Assembly: GCF_900100695.1 (NCBI RefSeq) | Contig: NZ_FNCF01000003.1 | Location: 62,001-126,000, forward strand | Direction of reading: 5' to 3' | Source: Klenkia brasiliensis | GTDB lineage: Bacteria > Actinomycetota > Actinomycetes > Mycobacteriales > Geodermatophilaceae | Length of the DNA stretch: 64,000 nt | Shown here: piece by piece, positions 26,761 to 35,177 of the stretch | How positions within the stretch are numbered: position 1 is the first letter of the stretch | How the letters are laid out: each line of letters opens with the position of its first letter | Program-made: the position numbers and the translations under genes | Notes under the pieces: generated by a model | Databases searched by the model: none | Seen by the model: the letters and a program-made list of their open reading frames with translations, nothing else | What the model was told of the DNA's origin: nothing

Positions 26761-26772
26761 GCGCGATTGCGA
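26761..26772. promoter_or_regulatory. 12-bp motif shared with the Dabb-operon promoter
   Basis: GCGCGATTGCGA lies 115 bp upstream of ATG 26887. It is the exact reverse complement of the 12-mer at 19372-19383, which lies at nearly the same distance from ATG 19260. Confidence 0.4.
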
Positions 26773-26886
26773 GCTAGCCGGCGGCTGTATTCACACCGCA
26801 TCGGCGCCGCTGTGGCCGGCTACGCACCCCCCCTGCTGCAGGTGCTGTTCGACGATGATCAAATGAGCGGATTGAGGTAGGGATAC

Positions 26887-27909
26887 ATGACCACTAAACC
26901 GCAGGGCGAACCCGTTCGCGACGAGCTCGAGTTCCGCCGTAAGTCCACCTACATCACCGACCGGATCACTGCAGATGGTTTTGGGGACTGGCCGGTAGAG
27001 GCGGGCCGATACCGGCTGGTCGTCGCCCGAGCATGCCCGTGGGCGAACCGGGCGATCATTGTCCGTCGACTGCTTGGCCTGGAGAGTGCTATTTCCCTGG
27101 CGGCATGCGCGCCCACCCATGATTCACGCAGCTGGACGTTCGGTTCGCACGCCGGGGATGTGGATCCTGTGCTGGGCTATGAGCGACTGCAGCAGGCCTA
27201 TTTGGCTAGGTTTCCCGACTACGATCAGGGCATCACTGTGCCGGCGCTGGTCGATGTCCCGTCTGCTGCCGTGGTGACAAACGACTTCGCGCAGCTGACG
27301 TTGGATTTCTCTACACAGTGGACCGGGCTGCACCGCGCTGGGGCTCCCGACCTCTATCCCGAGCCGCTTCGGGACGAGATGGATGCTGTCATGCAGCGCA
27401 TATTCAACGATGTGAACAACGGCGTCTACCGATGCGGTTTTGCGCAATCGCAGCAGGCCTACGAACGCGCCTATGCGCGTCTTTTCGGCGCTTTGGATTG
27501 GTTGTCCGAACGCTTGGCCACCAATCGTTACCTCATGGGCGGATCCATCACGGAAAGTGATGTTCGGCTATTTGTCACGTTGGTCCGCTTCGACGCTGTC
27601 TACCACGGTCACTTCAAGTGCAACCGTCACAAGCTGACCGAGCTGCCGGTCCTATGGGCGTACTGCCGCGACCTCTTCCAGACTCCGGGGTTCGGTGACA
27701 CGGTGGACTTCCTCGAAGCGAAGCAGCACTTCTACCTCGTGCATGCTCATATCAACCCGTCGGGGGTCGTGCCCAACGGGCCCGATCTGAGCAACTGGCT
27801 CACTCCGCACGGTCGGGAAGCCCTTGGAGGACGACCGTTCGGAGATGGCACTGCCCCTGGGCCGGCCCCGGCCGGTGAGGCGGTACCCCCTGGTCACGGC
27901 GTCGTCTGA
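26887..27909 (+). CDS. glutathionyl-hydroquinone reductase homologue (GST omega-like)
   Basis: A 340-residue thioredoxin-fold transferase of the ECM4/YqjG type. The redox Cys50 lies in RACPWANRAII, followed by NDFAQLTLDFSTQW, DVNNGVYRCGFAQSQ and the helical C-terminal domain with ESDVRLFVTLVRFDAVYHGHFKCN. Such enzymes reductively remove a thiol from quinone conjugates. Actinobacteria generally use mycothiol, so the partner thiol may differ. In this locus a natural substrate would be thiol adducts of oxidised trihydroxypyridine or nicotine blue precursors; this is inference. The C-terminus after about residue 310 is a Pro/Gly-rich extension. Confidence 0.85.
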   Translation: MTTKPQGEPVRDELEFRRKSTYITDRITADGFGDWPVEAGRYRLVVARACPWANRAIIVRRLLGLESAISLAACAPTHDSRSWTFGSHAGDVDPVLGYERLQQAYLARFPDYDQGITVPALVDVPSAAVVTNDFAQLTLDFSTQWTGLHRAGAPDLYPEPLRDEMDAVMQRIFNDVNNGVYRCGFAQSQQAYERAYARLFGALDWLSERLATNRYLMGGSITESDVRLFVTLVRFDAVYHGHFKCNRHKLTELPVLWAYCRDLFQTPGFGDTVDFLEAKQHFYLVHAHINPSGVVPNGPDLSNWLTPHGREALGGRPFGDGTAPGPAPAGEAVPPGHGVV

Positions 27910-28014
27910 ACCATCACCGCGGGCTGCTGTGGCCGACTGAGCACCCAGTCCGTGGCAATCGCGGGGTGCCACCTTGCCGCACGGGAGAGCTGACCAGGTG
28001 AGGCCGGACCATCA

Positions 28015-28038
28015 GGGGGCTCGGACACACGAGCCCCC
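28015..28038 (+). terminator. hairpin downstream of the hydroquinone-reductase-like gene
   Basis: GGGGGCTCG (28015-28023) and CGAGCCCCC (28030-28038) form a perfect 9-bp stem around GACACA, about 105 bp after the plus-strand stop. There is no T-run, as is usual for high-G+C terminators. Confidence 0.55.
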
Positions 28039-28169
28039 AGGGGTCGCCGACCACAGGAAATGCTCTGCAGCCGTTCATAGCGATCCGCGCGGCCGCTGAC
28101 CGCCTAGCGGCAGGACAGAGCGTGCGGCATGAAGCGATGGGCTGGCCAAGGGGGGCGTACATGAAAAGG

Positions 28170-28206
28170 GCGCTGCCCTCCACCGGGCGGCGGTGGAGGG
28201 CAGCGC
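28170..28206 (-). terminator. rho-independent terminator of the pseudooxynicotine hydrolase gene
   Basis: Perfect 15-bp arms GCGCTGCCCTCCACC (28170-28184) and its complement (28192-28206), 7-base loop, followed on the minus strand by CCCTTTT. It begins 17 bases after the minus-strand stop at 28223. Confidence 0.85.
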
Positions 28207-28222
28207 GGTCTTCAGCAGTCCT

Positions 28223-29299
28223 TCAGGACCGCGGCTTGAGCTGCTCTTCGAGCCAGTCGACCATCTCGATGCGCGGACGCGGCCCAAGGTTGTGGCAGCA
28301 GTGGTCCCCGTCCGGCTCGATCACGATGGTCAGGGGGGCGTCGACCGCCAGCTGCTTGACCACCTCGACCTCGCTCACCGGAACCTCGTCGTGCATACCG
28401 TGCTGGATGTAGGTCGGGACGCGTAGCTTGTGCAGCTCGGAGCGGACGTCCATGAGGGTCATGACCCGCTCGCGAGACTCCTCATCGGTTGATGACGCGG
28501 TGACGTACTTCCAGCTCTCCTTCGTCATCGGGGTCTCGTCGTCGTATGAATCCATGTCGGCGAACCCGCCCCAGGAGATGCAGGCGATGAACCTGTCATC
28601 CAGGGCGGCGCTGCGCAGGGCGTAGTGCCCGCCGAGGCTGCGACCGACCACGCCGATGCGCGAGGAATCGACCTCTGGGAGCTTCTCTGCGTAGTCGACC
28701 ACTGCGGAGGTGTAACGCTCGTAGTCACCGCGCAGCGGGACCTCCGGGAACATCTCGCCCTGTCCGGGGCCGTCGAAGGTGACCGTGGCAATGCCGCGGG
28801 CCAGGAGCTGCTGCTCAAACTGGTAGCTCTCCTCCTTCGTGGACTCGAGACCGCCCAGCAGCACTGCGGTGGGGAACGGGCCCTCGCCCGTCGTGGGGGT
28901 TCGGACGTAGCCAGGGACGGTGGCACCGTCCACGGTGACCTCGAACCGATCCGCCGGCGGGTTCAGCAGCGGGGCTGCGCGGCGGTAGAGCTCTACCTTG
29001 CGCTCCTGGCCGGCTCGACGTCGGTCGTCGAACCACAGGAACTGGGCGTACTGCGCAGCGAGCGAGCCCAGGACGAAGTACTCGCCGGCGCTGATGGTGT
29101 GCCCACGGGACTCGGCTGTCTCGCCGAGTCGCTCGTAGTTGGCAGCCGTCTGCATCCAGTGCTCGAACCACGTCACGGACGGGTCACGATCCCGGGCGCT
29201 CACCAGGTCGGCGTAGGGGACTCCATCCAGGATGAGACGCCCCCAATTGAGCATCTCCTGCTCCGGCTGCAGCACCGCACTACCGCTGTTGTTCGTCAC
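28223..29299 (-). CDS. dhponh: 2,6-dihydroxypseudooxynicotine hydrolase
   Basis: A 358-residue alpha/beta hydrolase that cleaves a carbon-carbon bond to release 2,6-dihydroxypyridine and 4-methylaminobutyrate. Matches to the Arthrobacter enzyme run the whole length: EMLNWGRLILDGV, AAQYAQFLWFDDRR, LLGGLESTKEESYQ, TFDGPGQGEMF, ETPMTKESWKYV, DGDHCCHNLGPRPR. The triad is Ser221 (GRSLGG), Asp304 (HGMHDEVP) and His333 (GDHCCH), with the same spacing (83 and 29 residues) as in the characterised enzyme. GTG 29299 is preceded by GGAGAGG and gives an N-terminus of matching length. A clear terminator follows at 28170-28206. Confidence 0.93.
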   Translation of the reverse strand: MTNNSGSAVLQPEQEMLNWGRLILDGVPYADLVSARDRDPSVTWFEHWMQTAANYERLGETAESRGHTISAGEYFVLGSLAAQYAQFLWFDDRRRAGQERKVELYRRAAPLLNPPADRFEVTVDGATVPGYVRTPTTGEGPFPTAVLLGGLESTKEESYQFEQQLLARGIATVTFDGPGQGEMFPEVPLRGDYERYTSAVVDYAEKLPEVDSSRIGVVGRSLGGHYALRSAALDDRFIACISWGGFADMDSYDDETPMTKESWKYVTASSTDEESRERVMTLMDVRSELHKLRVPTYIQHGMHDEVPVSEVEVVKQLAVDAPLTIVIEPDGDHCCHNLGPRPRIEMVDWLEEQLKPRS

Positions 29300-29728
29300 A
29301 AGGCCCTCTCCAGAACAATTCACCGCTGGTCGTGGCACGCTGCACTGTCCCGGCGACGCTGCCTGGTGGCGTGGCGTCACCGAATCCGAGGCGTGTGGAC
29401 GTAAGTATTGATTGACCACCTGCTCTGCAGGCTTGCCCTGGGCAGACAAAGACGTCGTCTTGGTTGCGGATTCCGAGGAGGCTGACCGGCTCGACGCTTC
29501 GGGCGCCGCCGATAGGTGGTCGGCGCAACGATGGGCCGCTGCCCCATATGTAGAGAGCCACAATGGCAGCGGCAGTCGACCGGGATGCCCCATTTACACC
29601 ACCTGCGCCGGGGGTCTTTGCATCGCTCGGGCTCGCGCAGGCATGTCGGTGGCGCCGGGCTGCTGCGGCGCGTAATCAATCGGGGTGGCCGAGGCAACGG
29701 ATGTTCTGCTGGGGCACCAGGCTGAACG
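29300..29728. other. intergenic region, promoter of the hydrolase gene expected
   Basis: No gene seen. The 429 bp lie between the hydrolase start and the 20-bp hairpin that ends the permease gene on the same strand, so they should contain the hydrolase promoter. No confident promoter boxes were recognised. Confidence 0.4.
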
Positions 29729-29771
29729 GACCTCGGCTCGGCCACCACAAGGTGGTGGCCGAGCCGAGGTC
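29729..29771 (-). terminator. very strong 20-bp hairpin after the permease gene
   Basis: Perfect 20-bp arms (29729-29748 and 29752-29771; core CTCGGCTCGGCCACCAC) around the three-base loop AAG, 167 bp downstream of the minus-strand permease stop. No clear T-run follows on either strand, so it may act in both directions. Confidence 0.65.
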
Positions 29772-29937
29772 AGTGACGGTCAACCCTTCCACTGCACCTC
29801 CGATTGAGGAAGGTGGCTACTGGTAGGGCCCCAGACTTGCTGTCGTCAGCAAGTTCGTGCAGTTGCCGCTTGCCAGCCGATGAGCTGGGGCGCTCCCGAG
29901 GGTCTCCCGGCCTGGCGCGTTCTGGGTGCGGTCGTGT

Positions 29938-31401
29938 TCAGTCGTCCTGGTGGAGTCCGGCGTACTTCTTGGGGGTGCGGCTGGTGTCGCGATGTGCCTT
30001 CATGCGCATGGGCACGACGATGAGCAATGCGAGGGCGATGGTGATCGGAGCCGCCCATGTCATGGCGTCGAACGACGTCCCGGTGGGGTTGAGAACCGCA
30101 CTGAGCCACACGTAGCCGAAGCCAGCTCCGCCGATGACGGCGACGATCGCCGTTCCGGCCTTGAGCTCGTGCCGGCGGCCGAGCATGACGATCGCCCCGA
30201 CGCAGATCAGCATGTACGGGATGACCCAGTAGTACGGGTACAGCGTGGCAACGTGGGCGTAGACGTCGAGTGGAGTGCCGCCGCTGACTGCTGCCAGGAC
30301 GATCGGGACGATCGTGGAGATCACGGACACGAGAACGATCGCGCGGACCGGGGTCCGACGCTTCTCATCGACGTGTCCTAGGGCGGTCGGGAGAAGTCCG
30401 TCGACGGCCATCGTGGCCCACACACGGGGCGCGTAGTTCATGAACCCGAGGACGACGGCGTAGCAGGTGATGGCCAAGAACAGGTCAGCTACCGGCGCCA
30501 GGACGCCGAGCCCTGCGTTGTCTGCCATCGCCGACAGGGGCGATTCACCAGCCGCAGTGGCGTCGGCGATGGCCGGCAGGACCGGCACGGTCAGGAGCGT
30601 GGCGACTAGCCCGACGCCACCGACGATCACCGGCACCAAGGTCATGAGTCGGGGGATGGTGCGCATCGGGTTCTTGGTCTCCAGAGCGGTCGCTGCGCTG
30701 GATTCGAAGCCGACGAAGAAGGTGGCCGACAGGACGATGCCGGCGAAGAACCCACCCCACGTGAAGTCGGTGAACGTGAACTGGTCAGCGAAGGTGAACC
30801 CGTCGGTGAAGACGTTCGCGATGAGGACCAAGGCCACAATGGGCGCGGAGACGAACAGGAGGCCAATGCTCAGTCGGGTGGAGGTATCCAGCCCACGGAT
30901 GGCGAACCAGGTGATGCTGAGCATGGTGAGGATGTAGATGACTGTCTGACCGCCCAGGCCGTTGGCCGCGGGCAGGTCGAAGACGGTGGCGATGAAGCTT
31001 CCGGTGTACACCCCGAACACCTGGAGGCAAACAATCACCCCGACTGCGTAACCGACGGCCAGCGAAGCCCCCGCCAGGGTGCTGGCCTTTACCCCGAGCA
31101 CGTTGTCGATGTAGGAGTACAGCGCGCCAGACACCACGTAGCGCCGGGCGAAGGGCACGATCGCCAGGCCGATGAACGCGACGAGAACTGTTCCGGCAAG
31201 GACTGACAACCAGGCGCTGGAACCCGCTACCGGACCAGCCAGAGCTGGTGCGGTGGCGGCCATGAGTACGGGACTGAAGGTGACGACCGCAAGACCCAGG
31301 GCCTTGGGCAGACTCAGCGTGCCCTGCTGCAGGCCGCTCAGCTCCCCATGACCGGTTTCTTCGTGGCCGTCCCGTGCACCATCGGTGACGTCTGACGTCA
31401 T
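29938..31401 (-). CDS. APC-family amino acid/amine permease
   Basis: A 487-residue membrane protein with about 12 hydrophobic helices. The N-terminal motif LPKALGLAVVTFSPVLMAATAP and FVGFESSAATALETKNPMRTIPR are typical of the APC superfamily (the F.G.E.....E..NP motif). ATG 31401 has a strong GGAGAAG ribosome site. Its location between the pseudooxynicotine hydrolase and the cupin, with a shared repeated element in its promoter, suggests transport of nicotine, methylaminobutyrate or a related amine; the substrate cannot be read from the sequence. Confidence 0.85.
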   Translation of the reverse strand: MTSDVTDGARDGHEETGHGELSGLQQGTLSLPKALGLAVVTFSPVLMAATAPALAGPVAGSSAWLSVLAGTVLVAFIGLAIVPFARRYVVSGALYSYIDNVLGVKASTLAGASLAVGYAVGVIVCLQVFGVYTGSFIATVFDLPAANGLGGQTVIYILTMLSITWFAIRGLDTSTRLSIGLLFVSAPIVALVLIANVFTDGFTFADQFTFTDFTWGGFFAGIVLSATFFVGFESSAATALETKNPMRTIPRLMTLVPVIVGGVGLVATLLTVPVLPAIADATAAGESPLSAMADNAGLGVLAPVADLFLAITCYAVVLGFMNYAPRVWATMAVDGLLPTALGHVDEKRRTPVRAIVLVSVISTIVPIVLAAVSGGTPLDVYAHVATLYPYYWVIPYMLICVGAIVMLGRRHELKAGTAIVAVIGGAGFGYVWLSAVLNPTGTSFDAMTWAAPITIALALLIVVPMRMKAHRDTSRTPKKYAGLHQDD

Positions 31402-31474
31402 TTCTTCTCCTCGTTAGCGGTGGCCAGCGCGGGAAGTATGAGAGTGATCACATGTCCCTACATGTCCTCTTCCC

Positions 31475-31512
31475 TGCAAAATGTGCGCTCTTGATTGCTC
31501 ATCTCAGCAATC
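31475..31512. promoter_or_regulatory. long repeated operator-like element, copy 1 (permease side)
   Basis: A 38-base element starting TGCAAAATGTGCGCTC and ending CAGCAATC, 74 bp upstream of the permease ATG. It recurs in the same orientation at 31819-31855, sharing TGCAAA, TG.GCGCTC, G.TTGCT and GCAATC at nearly the same spacing. Confidence 0.55.
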
Positions 31513-31818
31513 GCCGGCGGTGAGCTGATCGCACCCCGTGGCCCGGCTCGGTGTAGCTGGCTCGGTGTAGTCGCAGCTCACGTTGCCGCACGTAAGGCAC
31601 CCACTCACGTGGTCAAGCGTCGTGGGACGCAGCTGAGTCACGTGGGGTGGCACGCGCAAGCGATGGGGGGCGAGCTCGGTCATCGCGCGATGGGGCCCGA
31701 CCGCCAGCCCTCTCCCCCGCCCTAGGTTGAGGTCCGGTGCCGGCCTCAGACCATGCGCCTAGCGATGGGGTGACGGGCTTACATCTGCCGCCCGACAGTC
31801 CGGACCATGCACCGAGGG

Positions 31819-31855
31819 TGCAAATGCGCGCTCAAGGTTGCTGGATTTCGCAATC
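31819..31855. promoter_or_regulatory. long repeated operator-like element, copy 2 (cupin side)
   Basis: A 37-base element starting TGCAAATGCGCGCTC and ending TTCGCAATC, 60 bp upstream of the cupin ATG. Together with copy 1 it brackets the 513-bp divergent intergenic region, which otherwise holds no gene. Confidence 0.55.
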
Positions 31856-31914
31856 TCAGCACGTCCAGAGTTGGTCAGGATTGAGGCTTCCGCCCGATGC
31901 ACTGGAGGATCCAC

Positions 31915-32265
31915 ATGGCCGAGTTGAAGTCGGCGAGCGCAGGTTCAGCCTTGTTCGAGACCTGGCAACCTGAGGGGGTAATCGTGCACAGCGGAGAGCC
32001 CGCCGGGCGCGGCTTCACCCTGCACGAGGACTACACCAACGGCTCGCGAGGATGCGGATTCTTCGAGTGCGACCCGGCGAAGACGACTTATGAGCTGACC
32101 GCGAACGAGATGATCTACGTCCTTGAAGGCGAGGCACGGATTGAGCTCGAGGACGGCAGTGCCATCGAGGTGAAGGCCGGCGACGCCGCCTTCTTGCCCA
32201 AGGGGCACATGTCGACGTGGACGTTCCACACCCGGTTCCGCGAGTTCTGGGTGCTCGCTGACTGA
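31915..32265 (+). CDS. cupin-domain protein (Cupin_3/DUF861 type)
   Basis: A 116-residue single cupin. Residues 40-110 hold the strands FFECDP, MIYVLEGEARIELEDGS and GDAAFLPKGHMSTW, as in (S)-ureidoglycine aminohydrolase-like and EutQ-like small cupins. GGAGG lies five bases before ATG 31915, deciding the start over an ATG six codons earlier. Small cupins of this class occur beside many amine catabolic genes; the reaction, if any, is unknown. A clean terminator follows at 32278-32312. Confidence 0.8.
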   Translation: MAELKSASAGSALFETWQPEGVIVHSGEPAGRGFTLHEDYTNGSRGCGFFECDPAKTTYELTANEMIYVLEGEARIELEDGSAIEVKAGDAAFLPKGHMSTWTFHTRFREFWVLAD

Positions 32266-32277
32266 ACCTCTCTACGA

Positions 32278-32312
32278 GCCGGATCCGCGGTCACGGGGGC
32301 CGCGGATCCGGC
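32278..32312 (+). terminator. terminator hairpin after the cupin gene
   Basis: GCCGGATCCGCGG (32278-32290) and CCGCGGATCCGGC (32300-32312) form a perfect 13-bp stem around nine bases, starting 13 bases after the stop; TTC follows. Confidence 0.75.
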
Positions 32313-32454
32313 TTCAATGAGCTCAGGTCCTAGGTTCCCCGCGCTACTGGATCTTGCTCATCCGAACTCATCGGCCGTGATCAGCCTCGGTTGGATCGGT
32401 GGATGGACCAGTTCGTCCGGGATTCTCGGCAGCGCAGGCGTGTTGCCGGCCAAT

Positions 32455-32673
32455 CTAGGAACTGAACGGTTCGCCACCACCCCGGGACGACCTCGCTTCA
32501 GCAAGAACTCGGCGGAGCTCGGCAGCACCGGCATCTGAGGCGTGGTGCGCTTGTTCGATCTGGCCCAGGGTCCACTGCATTAGATCGACCGCAGCCTGTG
32601 AGTAGGCGGCTGGTTCCCTGAGCTGGGTGACAGACGTACCGGTGACTCGGTGCCACTCTGGACCCAGGCTCAT
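32455..32673 (-). CDS. small hypothetical protein
   Basis: A 72-residue frame with ATG 32673 and a GGAGAGGG ribosome site. It begins MSLGPEWHRVTGTSV and has a helical middle (AVDLMQWTLGQIEQAHHA) and a charged C-terminus. I recognise no family. It lies between the cupin and the aldehyde dehydrogenase on the latter's strand but 206 bp downstream of it. It could be a chance frame. Confidence 0.4.
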   Translation of the reverse strand: MSLGPEWHRVTGTSVTQLREPAAYSQAAVDLMQWTLGQIEQAHHASDAGAAELRRVLAEARSSRGGGEPFSS

Positions 32674-32879
32674 GGTCGACCCTCTCCGTCTCGTCGCTGA
32701 GCCCTCAACCCTACGGTTCCTGCAGCGATCTGTCTGACGCTGTCCGGGCATCACACCCCGTTACCGACTTGCATGCACGTGCCAGAGGAGGAATGACGAC
32801 AGTGGGTGTTCGTTCCAATGCCGCGACGGATGAGGAGCTGACAGCGGGCCGCCCACAGGTCCGCGGAGGCAGCAACAAT

Positions 32880-34313
32880 TCAGATAGCGACCCCGGTTAG
32901 GACGAGCACCCGTTCCTCGGTGAGGTCCTCCATGGCTGCACGTACACCTTCTCGGCCCGAACCGGAGTCCTTGAGACCGCCGTACGGCATCTGGTCGGCC
33001 CGAAAACTCGGTACGTCACCGATGACCACGCCTCCGACCTCGAGCTCGTGAGCGGCGCGGAACGCCAACTGGAGGTTGTGGGTGAAAACGCCGGCCTGCA
33101 GTCCAAAGCGGCTGTCGTTGACTCGGTCGAAAGCCTCGTCGATGGAGTCGACTGCCTCCACGACGACGACAGGACCGAAGACCTCCTCTCGGGACACCTT
33201 GGCGTCCCGGGGCACATCGGTAAGCACGGTCGGGGTGTAGGCGGCACCGGACCTGGTCCCACCGGTGAGGAGGGTGGCGCCAGCTGCAACTGCCTCCTCA
33301 ACCCATACCTCGACTCGGCGTGCGGCCACCTCGTCGATCAGGGGCCCTACGTCGGTGGTGTCATCTGCGGGGTCGCCGGTACCTAGCTGCTGCACCGCCT
33401 CGACGAGCTTGGTGGTGAGCTGCTCCGCGATCTCGCGGTGGGCGAATACGCGCTGCACCGAGATGCAGGATTGGCCGGCTTGGTACATGGCGAAGGTTGC
33501 AATACGCGCCGCTGCATGGGCGAGGTCGTCCTCATCCTGGTCGGGGGCTACGACGACGGCAGCGTTTCCCCCCAACTCCAGGGTGACGTGCTTGCGGGGA
33601 ACGGCGTCGCGTATCGCCCAGCCCACGGGGACCGACCCGGTGAAGGACACGACGGGTAGTCGCGGATCGGTCACCATCACGCTGGCCACGTCATTGGTGA
33701 CGGGAAGAATTGACCACGCCCCCTTCGGAAGGTCGGTCTCGGCCAGGATCTCGCCGAGCAGCAGTGCCGTAAGTGGGGTTGCCGGGGCGGGCTTGAGCAC
33801 GATCGGGGTGCCCACAGCGATTGCTGGCGCGACCTTGTGGGCGACTAGGTTCAGCGGGAAGTTGAATGGTGCGATGCCCAGCACAGGGCCGCGAGGCGCA
33901 CGGCGAACGAGGGCCATGCGACCGGTTGCCGACGGGTCGGTGTCCAGTCGTTGGACGCTGCCTGACCACCGGCGAGCTTCCTCGGCTCCCCAGCGGAAGG
34001 TTGAGGATGCCCGGGCGACCTCGATGCGGGCCCACTTCAGCGGTTTGCCTGATTCGGCGGTCAGGACTGCGGCGATCTCCTCGACGCGCGTCGACAGCTC
34101 CCGCGACACGTGGTCCAAAGCAGCGGCACGAACGTGCGCTGGAGCAGAGGCGCAAGCGGCCTGGGCTTGATGAGCGGTGGCGATGGCTGCCTCGACATCC
34201 TGCGGCACCGCCAGCGTGGTGCGACCGACGGCCCGGCCGTCATATGGGGAGAAGACCTCTAGGGGGTCATCACCTAGTTTTGCTTCGCCAGCGATCCAGT
34301 ACGGCGTAGCCAT
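32880..34313 (-). CDS. aldehyde dehydrogenase, succinate-semialdehyde type
   Basis: A 477-residue NAD(P)-dependent aldehyde dehydrogenase of normal length: PFNFPLN with Asn151, KPAPATP with Lys174, ELGGN with Glu246, the catalytic Cys283 in GQSCISVQR, and EEVFGPVV near the C-terminus. GGAGG precedes ATG 34313. In nicotine clusters such an enzyme oxidises the succinate semialdehyde made from methylaminobutyrate; the substrate here is inferred from context. It is clearly paralogous to the IS-interrupted copy at 39759-42290, which it could functionally replace. Confidence 0.85.
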   Translation of the reverse strand: MATPYWIAGEAKLGDDPLEVFSPYDGRAVGRTTLAVPQDVEAAIATAHQAQAACASAPAHVRAAALDHVSRELSTRVEEIAAVLTAESGKPLKWARIEVARASSTFRWGAEEARRWSGSVQRLDTDPSATGRMALVRRAPRGPVLGIAPFNFPLNLVAHKVAPAIAVGTPIVLKPAPATPLTALLLGEILAETDLPKGAWSILPVTNDVASVMVTDPRLPVVSFTGSVPVGWAIRDAVPRKHVTLELGGNAAVVVAPDQDEDDLAHAAARIATFAMYQAGQSCISVQRVFAHREIAEQLTTKLVEAVQQLGTGDPADDTTDVGPLIDEVAARRVEVWVEEAVAAGATLLTGGTRSGAAYTPTVLTDVPRDAKVSREEVFGPVVVVEAVDSIDEAFDRVNDSRFGLQAGVFTHNLQLAFRAAHELEVGGVVIGDVPSFRADQMPYGGLKDSGSGREGVRAAMEDLTEERVLVLTGVAI

Positions 34314-34553
34314 CACGTGTCCTCCTGGTATTGAAGATGAGGCGCTGCTGGCTGGTTCTCGAGTGCGATGGTGGGCGGGGCGACATGGCGAGGCCGGCCC
34401 ACCGATCCAGTCGGCGCAGCTCGCCTGAGGCCTCGTGCTGACCGCTCGGTACCCGATAGCCGAAGGGCCGCTCGCCATCGGCCGCGGGGCTGAGGATGAG
34501 GGTGCACTGGCTGGGCATTACGTCGGCCCGGTTGAGCCAGCGTGGCGCTGCCT

Positions 34554-34922
34554 TCAGCGTTTGCCAGTGTTGATCAGGGTGTAGACCTTGGTGAGCGGGG
34601 TGCGAATGTCCCATCGGCCAGCCCAACCATCAGCCAGCACTGCTGACACCCCAGGCCCAAGACGAGTTACGACACCGTCGGCGGAGACCAGGTCGCCGTC
34701 TCCGTCGATGACGTAGATGTACTCGTCCTGGCCGTCCCTCACCGTGGTGAACGACCCGGGGGTCACCGTCCATCGCCCGAACTCGGCGTGTTCGGTTTGG
34801 TGATGGCGGACCGTGCTCGTGTGGGGGTTTCCCGACAGCACCCGCTCTGCGGGGACCGGCTGAGCCGGGGGCCATGCGAGGTCGCCGTCGTCGAAGCTGG
34901 TCATGCTCGTCGCGCCTGGCAT
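34554..34922 (-). CDS. cupin-domain protein (second)
   Basis: A 122-residue small cupin: TSTVRHHQTEHAEFGRWTVTPG, DEYIYVIDGDGDLVSADG and GPGVSAVLADGWAGRWD are the two cupin motifs, related to the cupin at 31915. ATG 34922 has GGAGG 11 bases upstream; ATG 34904 is an alternative with a weaker site. It is divergent from the PucR-type regulator gene and 240 bp upstream of the aldehyde dehydrogenase on the same strand, so the two may share a transcript. Confidence 0.75.
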   Translation of the reverse strand: MPGATSMTSFDDGDLAWPPAQPVPAERVLSGNPHTSTVRHHQTEHAEFGRWTVTPGSFTTVRDGQDEYIYVIDGDGDLVSADGVVTRLGPGVSAVLADGWAGRWDIRTPLTKVYTLINTGKR

Positions 34923-35177
34923 GCGGAGTGGGTCCTCCGGGATCCGATCACGGAGCCTTGGGCTGAATGCGTCATCTGTGCACCTCGTTGTCGTGGTCAG
35001 ACATGGGTGGCTGGCGCATCAGCCAGGGTCGGGCATCGCCTCACTGAGCGGCAGTCCGCGGCGACCCTGGGGCTCGGCGGTTCGCCGGGCCAGACGCTAG
35101 GGGGCGGAGTGAACCCGAGGAACTAGCAGACGCTATGAATCTGACCGTCGAGCTATACGTGAGGCTAACTTTGTCGC

